Source: Isoetes taiwanensis
Lineage: Eukaryota; Streptophyta; Lycopodiopsida; Isoetales; Isoetaceae
Assembly: GCA_021234155.1 (NCBI GenBank)
Contig: JAJEKV010000104.1
Location: forward strand, 250,001 to 314,000
Length of the DNA stretch: 64,000 bases
Reading direction: 5' to 3'
Made by a program: the position numbers and the translations under genes. Below are positions 42,920 to 52,480 of the stretch, piece by piece (positions within the stretch are counted from its first letter, which is position 1; each line of letters starts with the position of its first letter). The notes under the pieces are model-generated. The model did not search any database. It was given only the letters and a program-made list of their open reading frames with translations, and was not told the DNA's origin.

Positions 42920-43650
42920 TCATTTATGAAAATACTTGTCGAGCATTTTCATGCGATTCTTGCCGACTCTTGAGAATCCCACATGTTCCACATTTGATGT
43001 TCCTTCACATAAGTCGGCACACTTTCGCAGCCGAAGTCCCTCCGACCATGGTTTGAGTTGCTCCAAAAGGAAATTGGAATCCAACACGTCGGGAGCAAAA
43101 CTATTTGGACATATCATTGTGTTAATTTGGTTGGCGAGAACCCTTATATCTCTTTGTCATCTATCAACAATGTGTTTGTCACCTGGTATCTCCAAAATTT
43201 ACGGTACACTTTGGACAGATCCTTAAGGAAAATTGGCTTATTAACCACTTTTAATTTTGTGTTGGTGCGGTCATCCCGATTCCAAATAAAAAAGAAATCT
43301 GCCCTTATATTCCTGCAAACAACTTTCTCATCAACAAGTCAACATTACTCTTAGCCATCTTTGGACCACAATGCAATCTCAAATTTTGAAAAACACCATT
43401 CTAAGAACTCCACGAAATCCGGGCACGAAATTGCGAACTTTTGATGGTTCAATTTACGGATGGTCACTCCAGCTCTACCGATGCAGGGGATCCTCTCTTT
43501 CAAGTCATAAAACTTGCCTAAGACCCCATTAAAATCGAACAAGGAGAATTTCGAGTTAACCTCTTGGTTTTTCTTGGTTGAGGTTGTATTGGACTCGTTG
43601 AGCGATCGCATCTTGTCCGAGGATCCGGGGTTTCTTTGTCAACTTCATCA
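42920..43650 (-). pseudogene. FCP1/NIF-type HAD phosphatase-like exon, copy B
   Basis: The equivalent of 3,220-4,021, here in three frames: DFNGVLGKFYDLKERIP (43,560-43,500), FVEFLEWCFSKFEIALWS (43,420-43,370), and MICPNSFAPDVLDSNFLLEQ followed by LKPW, then GTSNVEHVGFSRVGKNRM (43,117-42,920). The last part extends the domain beyond the stop seen in copy A. Frame breaks fall mainly where copy A has CAG or CTG and this copy has CGG, CCG or a deletion. Confidence 0.5.
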
Positions 43651-44564
43651 CCGCATCGCATTTGGCTCATATTCAGCACCAAAACTTTTTCTCGGTGAAG
43701 GACCCGTCTGAATGAATCTCAAGGGAATTAATTTTCCCCTAAATCGGATGCACTAGGAATCTCTTCGTGATGGCTTCGGTTGCGGTAGCATTTATCTCTC
43801 GCAACATAATTGAAATGAGGAAGACCACGAGAAAAATACAAAAAAAAATAAATCATGTATGTGGCATCGGTACTTACTTGATATGATCGCATTGATTGAC
43901 TATCCAAATTTCGTTTTGGAGTCTCTGTTGTCAAGCGGTGGGATTGACTTAGAAGTATCAAATGGGGTGAATTCTAGGTACAACTGGAAGGTATCTTGCA
44001 GTCTCATAACTGATCAAGGCGTGGATAACTGTTGGATATCCTTGGTCTCAAATTTACGCAATTACGCAAACACTAGACTGTGACAACATCGGTAAACATT
44101 AGTTAAGGCACTTGTTTTCGTGAATCTATATTGTTTGGCGAACAATATCAAGCCCAGTGAGTTGACAACCATTCAAGAGGGTCACGCACCGGGCTTTTTA
44201 CTCTCTTTTCGATGTTCTGTTTTATATATATCTAAAGTGCCCCCTAAAATGAGCGGCGATCTCATCCGAGGGGCACTTTAGATACAATAAAAAGGACAAG
44301 CAAAAGAGACTAAGCCGACCGGGATGGAAGAGACTAAGCCGGGATGAAAGAGACACGAGTACAAGCATCGAGACTTCCCAAACCTTGCTTTCACCCCTCT
44401 TTGGACTTACTTGTGTCTATTGGTTCTTGTGGTACCACTCGAACACCAAAAGCCAAAAGCCATGTCTCAATCATAATGTGGGCACAACTGGGGCTGCAGC
44501 AGGTTCTAGAGTGTCTGCAAAACAAATTCAAAATCAATAGAGTTTTTAGACGAGGGTTAGAGAG

Positions 44565-44845
44565 TGGTGGTGGTGGAGTGTGGGGTGTGGTGGTGGGGGT
44601 GTGGTGTGGTTGTGGTGGAGTGTGGTGGTGGTGGATTGTGGTGTGGGACATGGTGGAGTCTGGTGGTGTGGTGTGGTGGTGGTGGAGTGTGGTGGTGGTG
44701 GAGGGTGTGGTGATGGTGGTGGTGTGTGTGGTGGTGGTGGTGGAGTGTGGTGGTGGTGTGTGGTGTGGGAGTGTGGCGGTGGGAGATGGTAGAGTGTAGT
44801 GGTGGGAGATCGTGGGGTGTGGTGTGGGACATGGTGGATGCTAAC
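44565..44845. repeat. (GTG)n-rich tract, copy B
   Basis: About 280 bp of GTG/GTGT-rich sequence, the counterpart of the right part of the tract at 5,641-6,093. Confidence 0.95.
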
Positions 44846-45102
44846 AACTCACCACCACCACACATACCCCATTTATCATTCTGGCATCCGTTGCACGAAA
44901 TGCCCCACAGATGGCATCATAGAGACACAACATGACAATACAACCAACATGATGCAAAATGGTAGTAGACATACCTGATTCTTGAAGTGGATTTGATGTT
45001 ACCTTTTCTGTGTTGATAGAAACAATCTAGATCAAGCTTGAGATTTTTTTCTGTTGTAACACAACTAATAATTGAACATACCTGCAATGGCATGTTTTGG
45101 TC

Positions 45103-45619
45103 TCAGAACATTGCTCTGCTTTTATGTTTTGATTGTGAGTTCAGATTGAATGTGTGGTCTAGAGGAACCTGATTTGGTTTTTTCCCTATCATCTTCATCA
45201 TCCCTGTCACTTTTACTATTTTCCTCCTCGTCAGGTTGGATTTGCCTATGCTTTCTCTTGGGTCTAGAAGAACTGGCCTCTGCTTTCTCATCGGGAGTTT
45301 TATAATAATCCGAGAAGCTCTTCCAATTATGACCTCCCCTTTATTTTTTGGATAATAAGCCCTTTGCCCTGGGTTCGGGAGCCATTCCACCCCATGTATG
45401 TGGCTTTCTGTAATTCTTTTGTAAATTTGCATGAACTCTTTGTATTGTTCATTGCTCAGATTCTTCAACTTTGTACAAGAAAACATATGCCTTAATTTTT
45501 CGGTTTGAACAAAACATTTGAGGGAAAATACTGTGCCGGATTTATTTGGAACTCTGTCACCCCAAAGCTTCTTTAGATCTTTCGTGGGGCACAATCTCTT
45601 GTTTGAGGAGAGATTTCAT
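45103..45619 (-). pseudogene. First exons of the minus-strand transposon gene, copy B
   Basis: An ATG at 45,619 opens the same exon as 6,862 in copy A (KKLWGDRVPNKSG readable). The second exon (FVQTEKLRHMFSCTKLKNLS, EQYKEFMQIYKRIT) is out of frame in its last part, where copy A reads an acidic Asp/Glu tail. The product is unknown. The damaged donor (copy A CTGCAG/GTATTT) supports the view that this copy is defective or mis-sequenced at CHG sites. Confidence 0.45.
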
Positions 45620-45827
45620 CGTGTAACCAAGATGGCGTTCAATTCAAACTCCATTAGGGTTCAATCGGCAAGAAGCGGCAAAAAAAAGCGAGGAAGAGGT
45701 GATTCTTTCTTAATTCAAAAGGTGGACAATGGCGTGGCATAAAATTCAAAATAACCGACGCTCATTAATTCGCACTCCATAATCTCCGCCCGTTATGCAC
45801 CACCGATTCTACCACAAAGGTGGTACC

Positions 45828-46370
45828 AAAATGTGGCGTCAAAATGCGTTTTTGATACACCCAACAGTGCTTTTACCCATCTTGAGCTTTTGCAACAATA
45901 TCTCAATGGTCGTTTTTCTCAAAAGATATGGGACCTTGATTACTTTGGCCCAAGTGGCGGGTCATTATCATGCACACATAAATCCCACCTTGGCACGGGG
46001 CCCCAAGCTTATTTGTTTGCTTCATTGTCGGGGAACAAGCTTGTAGCTATTGCATCAATTCGCACGGGGTCCCACAGCTCGGATTGAGATGGGTAGATGG
46101 GGCGGCCGCAATTGCCGCTTGAAGCGAGAGACTATGTGCCTGTTGCCAGTTACAGATTATTGAAGATGAAAGCCATACCCTTTTGAGTTGCCCTGCTTTT
46201 GAGATAGTCCGGAATCATTTTTTGACCTTAGCATTCCATTCCACGCTTCCACAACTTCTCAAAGCACCATCTGTGCATGACTTGGCATTATACATACTTG
46301 AGGTTCTAGATAAACGTCTGCAATTATTGAGCCCTCAGTAGTCATTAACTCCGCTTGTCTAGTATCATCA
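45828..46370 (+). pseudogene. LINE ORF2 C-terminal part, copy B (3' half of the interrupted LINE)
   Basis: Continues the frame broken at 22,972: KCGV overlap, then shifted frames for AFTHLELLQQYLNGRFSQKI, NPTLA-GPQAYLFASLS, and CCQLQIIEDESHTLLSCPAF. The stop is near 46,363. The protein matches 7,072-7,603. Frame changes occur at 45,848, 45,936 and 46,076. Confidence 0.8.
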
Positions 46371-46494
46371 TTACTGCAAAGGTTTTTCCCTTGAAAACCT
46401 TTCGAGTCAGGGGTTTTTTAATCCTAGTAGTAATGATTGTACTAGCCCATTGTATGGGTCCCATGACCTATTGGTCTCCGTGGACGTTAAAAAA

Positions 46495-46528
46495 TTTATT
46501 CTATTCTATTCTATTCTATTCTATTCTT
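46495..46528. repeat. (TTCTA)n tail of the LINE, copy B
   Basis: TATTC/TTCTA units as in copy A at 7,735-7,769. Confidence 0.8.
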
Positions 46529-46679
46529 AGCATAGGTGCGTTGGTCTCCAACGGACATTAATAATGCTCTTCATCTTTCTATGTTCAAAATAAACAATCA
46601 TTAACATAACAATGTTGGTACAATATGTGCATATCATAGACCAATTGGTCTCTAGTGGACGTTAAGAATGCTTTATTTC

Positions 46680-47060
46680 TTTTTGTGTACATGGTCACAT
46701 TCAATGTAAAATGATTGGAGGAAGGATGCAATGGGTCTCAAATGATGCAAAAAATCATCCTCCTCCTTAAAAAAGCAAAGAATTATTATATATCAGATAG
46801 AGGAGCAAAATGCCACAAAGGGTACTAATAACTTAATGGACTTATGTAATGCACAAAATAAGATATAATGATACAGTGTATTGATTTGTTTTATTTTACC
46901 ATAATACTTACAATGACTTTGCCTCCCATGTGTGATGTTTTGTTAAAGGGAACATCCATATAAGATAGATGATTCACTACATTAATGGGATTAAGAAACA
47001 TTGCCCATCCAAGTTCGAAAAAGAGAGACGTAAAGTCATGCAATGGAAATGTATGAGAAG
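46680..47060. repeat. Interspersed repeat, copy 1 (related to 54,590-55,210)
   Basis: Shares ACTTAATGGACTT/ACTTAATAGACTT, ATGATACAGTGT/ATGACACAGAGT, GGATTAAGARAACATTGCC and ATGCAATGGARATGTATGA-like blocks, in the same order, with the later copy. Non-coding. Confidence 0.55.
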
Positions 47061-48310
47061 TTATTGAACACACGTGGCTATAGATGTATAGACTATATAT
47101 CGATCTATATGATGGCATTCAACAGCACAAGCAATTGGGCCGTGTTATACTAGTAGGGGATTTCAATGTACGCACAAATACAACTTAATTGATAAAGCCC
47201 AACCCATTGCTTGAGGATATGTTTCAGCTACAACCTGTGCTGCACACGCAGTTGAGCAAGGCATCTTGTCACACGCTTATAAAGACAATTACTTCAAATG
47301 TACAACGTTTTCGACTTGCGCACAACGACTATCCTCCTCCTTGTACACTTGTCATCAGGAGAATCGGGGTGGAGGATCTAACGTGGTGGATTATGTGTTA
47401 ATGGCTGAACAGGATCTACGTCATCACACATACACGTGGGAGATGCAGAGGATCATCAACCCCTCTTTGTGATAGTGGATGGGCAATCAATAAAGCACCT
47501 CAGTGCCTCAGCTTCACTTGAATTATGATAAAGCAGAAGATTATGCCCAGCTGCTAACAGTGGAGATATCGAGAGTCTTGTAGCCTCCCATGTATGGAGC
47601 ATCAATCTGCCAGGCTTGTTACTGTCCTTATAGGTGCAGCAGAGCGATGTTTTGGGAGACGATGCATCAGTACATCATATATCTTCCCTCACAACACATG
47701 GTTTAATGATGACTGCAAGGATCTGAAATGATAGCTCAGATTGGTAGTTGATCCCACTCTACGCCCTCAAGCAATTAGGCAGTACAGAGCTTTCATCAAA
47801 GGCAAGAAAGCACATTACATTGCTGAATATCCATCCCAGGATATTCTGGAGAAACATATTACATAACCCAATTTAGTCTCTTGGCAACATCTCTTCAGAC
47901 GAGTGAGTGCAGTACATAATGTAGCTCTATGATCCTAATATGGTCTAAAATACTGCTCAAGCACAAGCCAGACCCTCACTGAGTATAGCAGAGGCAGATG
48001 TGACTTGCAGCTTGCAATGACCCTCAAATGGCAAGGCAGATGATATGAATGGCATGCAGGGAGGACTATTGAAGTGGCTGGGCCCCACATTATTCCAGTT
48101 CTGCCTAATTTGTTCAATGGGGTCCTCCGGAAGGCTTTTCCATGCATTGAATAGTAGTTCCAATATTTAAAGCGGGGGATCAAAATTGTCATGCCAATTA
48201 CCATATGGTCAGTCCATTGTTGGCACAATAGCTCGTCGGAATCTTTGAACAACAATTGACATTATGTCAGAGGAGACGAGAGTACATGCACTTAGACATG
48301 CAGGTTTTCG
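47060..48310 (+). pseudogene. LINE endonuclease-to-RT fragment, plus strand
   Basis: Shifted frames read YIDLYDGIQQHKQLGRVILV then GDFNVRT (the GDFN endonuclease motif), SNVVDYVLMAEQ, TWFNDDCKDLK, AIRQYRAFIKGKKAHYIAEY, and PHIIPVLPNLFNGVLRKAFP (start of RT). The order is that of an AP-endonuclease-type LINE ORF2. Many stops. Homologous to the fragment on the other strand at 50,300-48,430, with similarity ending near 48,310. Confidence 0.75.
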
Positions 48311-48429
48311 ACATCCAGGCATTCAAAAATTGATCTAAGTTTTGTGTTGGAGAGAGAAGGCATCCCTATTGGCCCTCAATACTGCTGTCAAATGGTAGAC
48401 CCATCGGTTTCAATGGGTTAAGCATGTCT

Positions 48430-50300
48430 CATATAGCCTATATCTGCATTCTGAAACTTCAAACTACCAGCTATTGAAATCTTGCCCATAGCTTTTCCCA
48501 AGGCACGGTGTTAAAAGCATTGGCAAAGTCGACAAAGCAACAATACAGTCTTGCCGACAGTTTCTATTGGCTTCAACCAGAGTCCACAATGTAAGATATG
48601 ATCAATGGTTAAGGGTCGGGGCCTGAATCTCAGCTGCATGAGGGCTTTCATCTCTGCTACTTCTACCCATCTCGTCAACTGCTGCTCGAGAATGCCAACT
48701 AGCAGTTTTGCAAACACCGAACTAATCATGATTGTTCAATAATTGGCTGGACAGTGTGGGCACCTGCCTTAACAACACCACTAGTGGTCCATTGCGGGGG
48801 AAAGCCCTGTGATGCCATGTTGAACAAGGCAGTTAGGATCGGCACCATGGACGACCCTGCCTACTCGAGCAACTTTGTCTGCATACCATCCAAGTCTGCC
48901 ACCTTCCATTAGCAAGACATCCATTGCTGTGTTGCTGCTTGAGCCCCCTAAGGATCACAGAGCTGCTGCAAGTATTCCCCACATTGCTCGAAAGTGATGC
49001 TCCCTGTAGGCTGTATTAGCTTCCTGAGAACATTTTTCCAGAAGGTCCTGGGATGACAGTCCAGGAGATAAAACTGTTTTTCTTTAATGCCCTGCGATGT
49101 ACCTAGCTTTCCTATCCTTGAGGAAAGAGTAGTATTGTCTGGCCGCATGCGGATATAAAGCAGAATCCATGACTTGGTGGAGCCAGTGTTTGAGTTCCTT
49201 ACACTCAGCATCAAACCACCAGTTACATGGGAAGGTTGTGATCTCCGAGACCCATTGCAGGCGGCTTCCCAAAGTACCTTTCTGCAGCAGTCCCAAGCAC
49301 TTCAATCAACTGGCCCATCAATTGCTCTAGCACAGGGAACTGCAAAACTCCTGCCAGGTCTTCTGTGAGCATCCGGACGTAAGACCCTCATGCTCGATTT
49401 CGTAATCCAAACGTAGTTGAGGCATGCGAGGAGCTGCAGCACAGGGGGTTGTCAAGCTACCTGCAGATAAAGTGGTAGATGGTCTGAGTCGACCTCTTCG
49501 TCTCTACTGTCTATGTCCCACCCGAAAACGATTGAGCACATGCATATCTTGCTCAGCTACAAATATATAGTCCACCACACTGGATTTGCCCTTGGTTCTC
49601 CTGCCTGCAAATGTATATGTAGCAAGACAACCACTGTGCCAGTCCATTGCAAATGATTGAGTTAAAGATACCATAAAGCAGAAGCAATTGCCTACTACAG
49701 TGTGTGACCTGGTTGTCGTATGATGCCCGTGGCCAAGCCACTTCTGTGACGCAGCTATACCACATCGTCAGCCAAGGGGTCAAATTTCATGGGTTGTTCT
49801 GCCCCGATACATGCATTAAAGTCTCTAAGGAGTATGACACTACTTAATTGTTTGTGCTATTGTATATCATTATATAGGTCAATATAAGGATCCAGCCTAT
49901 ACACATCCAAGTGGGTATGATAAAGGTTGCTTTCTGCATGTGGGAAGTTGTGTATTGTCACAAAGAGAGGTTGCCACTGCAATTCTGCACTCATACCAGT
50001 TGTCCATGTGCCAAGGCTGTCCAGTAGTAGTGGACAACTCCTTCCCCTCCCCGTCTCCCCTACCCCGTATCCCCACCTTTCTATGTAATTATTGAAGATT
50101 GACAAGTGCTGATAGCCTGTCAGCTCAGGTAATCTATGCCCTGCATGCTACCATGTTTCTATAAGGAAGATGAGATCCATGTTTGAGACTATCTCCCTTC
50201 TACCAAAGAAAGCCCCGACAATTCTAGGAGACCACACGGAGGCACAATTCTCAGATGCACATGCAGATTTAGTTGTGGCGATAGAAGCGGAAGCAATATA
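48430..50300 (-). pseudogene. LINE endonuclease-to-RT fragment, minus strand
   Basis: From high to low coordinates: VWSPRIVGAFFGRREI and MDLIFLIETW (endonuclease start, 50,250-50,150), LSIFNNYIER, PLFVTIHNFPHAESNLYHTH, LLRDFNACIGAEQPMKFDP (about 49,840-49,780, GDFN box with Arg for Gly), CGIFNSIICNGLAQW, WFDAECKELKHWLHQVMDSA, and SSVFAKLLVGILEQQLTRWV followed by AEMKALMQLRFRPRPLTIDH (RT fingers). It stops before the YADD region. Stops and shifts throughout. Confidence 0.8.
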
Positions 50301-50644
50301 TGATGTAAAGGAAGCAACTGGAGCAGGGTATGATCAGAATCAGATAGGGGCTGGAGCAAGCGGAGTAGGAGCATGATCAGAAGAAGATAGGGGCTTCGAT
50401 AGAAGGGTCCCAAGGGTTCACAGTAGCATTTGGTGGTCGACGGATCTGCATCTTGCCTCGAATCATCTTGTGGCTCTTCCATTGACGGCGGATGCTCTTA
50501 ACCTGCTCTTAATCTGCTGATGAGGTCATTTTCAATGCACTGACCCTGCTCTGAAGTACTTGGATCTGTGATTGGCTCTCTTAAGCGGCGGCCTGGTGGT
50601 GGTAGTCTCTTCAGCCTTTGATCGAAGGCGGGAGATTTAAAGAA

Positions 50645-50895
50645 GAGGAGAATGCACGTGCCAAATAATAAGTCTATGTACAATAATTAGAATCAATAAG
50701 TTGGTTACTACAAAACTAAAACAAACAAAATGCCACACAAGCTTACTCCAAATCTAATTCGTCGATACAACTATCACCAAGACCCTGCATTGCATCAACA
50801 AAATGGTTAGAATTTTAGCTTGTGGCTCATACTAGAACACTCCATGCTAGGATAGATTGTTGCAAACAATGACATGGAAGGCTGGATTACCAGAA
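50645..50895. repeat. Direct repeat, copy 1 (partner 52,265-52,480)
   Basis: Shares AACTAAAACAAACAAAATGS, GAGCTTACTCCAAATCTAA-like, and TGTGGCTCATACTAGAACAC with the second copy, with about 10% differences and small indels. Confidence 0.75.
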
Positions 50896-51969
50896 ACTAA
50901 GAAGCACTAGAAACTACTAAAGAAAGCTTGTTTTCATAGAAGTTCCTCATTATGCTTTATTATGCCATGTTTTGACCCATTTAGGCTAAGCATTTAAAAA
51001 ATGTATGCCTAGCATCATTTGTGGGCCTTCCAATGATCTTTCAAATTTTTGTTCTTGCACAGGAAATAGAGTTTTCTCTTAGGAGTTATGCCCACATTTC
51101 TACCCGACTGTAAAATTGTGGCAGCAAAGACATTGCCTGATTTGGCATTGTTTTGACCCATTTATGCCAGGAATTTGGAAATGGACGTCTAACATCAACT
51201 CTGGAGCTTCCAATGACCTTTCTGACAGATGTTCTTGCCCAAAAAATAGAGCTTTGATTTGGGAGTTATGGCCATGTTTCTAGTTTTGAGTATAAATTTA
51301 TGGCAGCAAACATATTACTTGATGGGGCTTACTTTGGGGATTTGAGCTATTTCACTTGATATTTACATCCCTAACGTCGCTTATGGATGTTTATTTACTG
51401 GCTCATTCATCCTAGTTGTGCTTGTCAAAGATTTGTTTGGTACCTCAAGTTAACTTTTCTCTTTGCAACATCTAGTGGCATAGTCACAGCGGCAGCCATA
51501 TCATACATCTAGTAGCATATCATGATGTAAAATGTTGAAATGCACAAATTGCTTCTTATTTTGCATAGGGAACAAGAAAATCAAGCATCTGATTTCCCTT
51601 TGACAAAGATTACTGCAGCCAAAGGAGCAATGCCATGATGATTTTGCCAGCTTACATGTGATACGAAAAGAGAAGAGCATGCAAAAGTCCATTAATGATT
51701 GTTTAAAGCTCCAGCTAGAGATGCATAAATAATTTAGAAAATATACACGTAGATTGCCTTCTTTTTAGTAATGTGCAACTGACATGTAGAGCAGGGCCTG
51801 CAAAAACTAAGAAAAAATATCAAGCAACCCCTCTGAACATTTTGTTTCAACCAAGAAGGGTTCTTACATCATAGTTTCTATCTTATATGTTGAGCTAAAT
51901 GACTCATGCCATCTTGTATCTTCTACATACTGGGATAAAGAGCACAAAGAGCAAAGTGCCAGCATCTAG

Positions 51970-52161
51970 ATGAGGAGGAAACAAACCAATATCACAAAGT
52001 ACCTTGCTTTTGAAGCCATGTAACTTGGCATCTAAAACTAATGTAGACTTCCAGCAGCTCTGAACATGAGGAGGAAACAAACCAATATCACAAAGTACCT
52101 TGCTTTTGAAGCCATGTAACTTGGCATCTAAAACTAATGTAGACTTCCAGCAGCTCTGAAC
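51970..52161. repeat. Perfect 96-bp tandem duplication
   Basis: 51,970-52,065 and 52,066-52,161 read identically (unit begins ATGAGGAGGAAACAAACCAA and ends CAGCTCTGAAC). Such identity means either a recent event or an assembly stutter. Confidence 0.92.
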
Positions 52162-52264
52162 ATTTTGAATAATCCAGAGGCAGTCGATACAAACTCAAGG
52201 CATGATTCTGGCTGAACTTGAATTAGGCCTGGCGATATCTGATTAAAGCCAGAAACATGGAGAA

Positions 52265-52480
52265 TACCCATGCCAAAGAATAGTCTAACTAAAACAAACA
52301 AAATGGCACATGAGCTTACTCCAAATCTAACTGCAACGAATTGCCGACACAACTCTCGTTAAGGCCCTGCCTTAGATCAACAAAATGGTCAGAATTTTGG
52401 CATGTGGCTCATACTAGAACACTCCATGTTAGGATAGATTGTTGCAACCACTGACATGGAAGGTTGGATTACCAGAAAAA
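52265..52480. repeat. Direct repeat, copy 2 (partner 50,645-50,895)
   Basis: See copy 1; the order of blocks is conserved. Confidence 0.75.

Larger units (their letters stand above)
32514..45824. mobile_element. Large TIR DNA transposon, copy B, with transposase-like gene and Ulp1/FCP1-like exons
   Basis: About 13.3 kb lies between two halves of one LINE reading frame. The ends share a 15-nt inverted repeat with one mismatch, plus weaker similarity inside (CGGTATTTAAGAAT versus CGGTTATTTTGAAT on the other strand). AAAATGTGGCGT flanks both ends, longer than the 8-9 bp usual for Mutator-like elements unless some bases are shared by chance. Contents: a plus-strand DDE-like gene (about 32,720-41,630) and minus-strand exons for Ulp1-like, FCP1-like and acidic proteins (45,619-42,043). 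A 4.3-kb CACTA-like element sits inside, so the original length was near 9 kb. I cannot assign it to a named superfamily; a Mutator-like group is the best guess because of the Ulp1 cargo. Confidence 0.65.
35400..46611. repeat. Duplicated block B (partner of 1-7,851)
   Basis: Colinear with block A apart from the CACTA-like insertion (36,021-40,328) and a 970-bp absence at 44,564. The match ends at ATTAACATAACA (46,611). The part left of 35,400 cannot be compared because block A is cut by the window edge. Confidence 0.9.

Noticed and set aside
48160-48255. Minus-strand 106-residue ORF (48,255-47,935)
   Set aside because: Shadow of the plus-strand LINE fragment, which contains the RT start NLFNGVLRKAFP.
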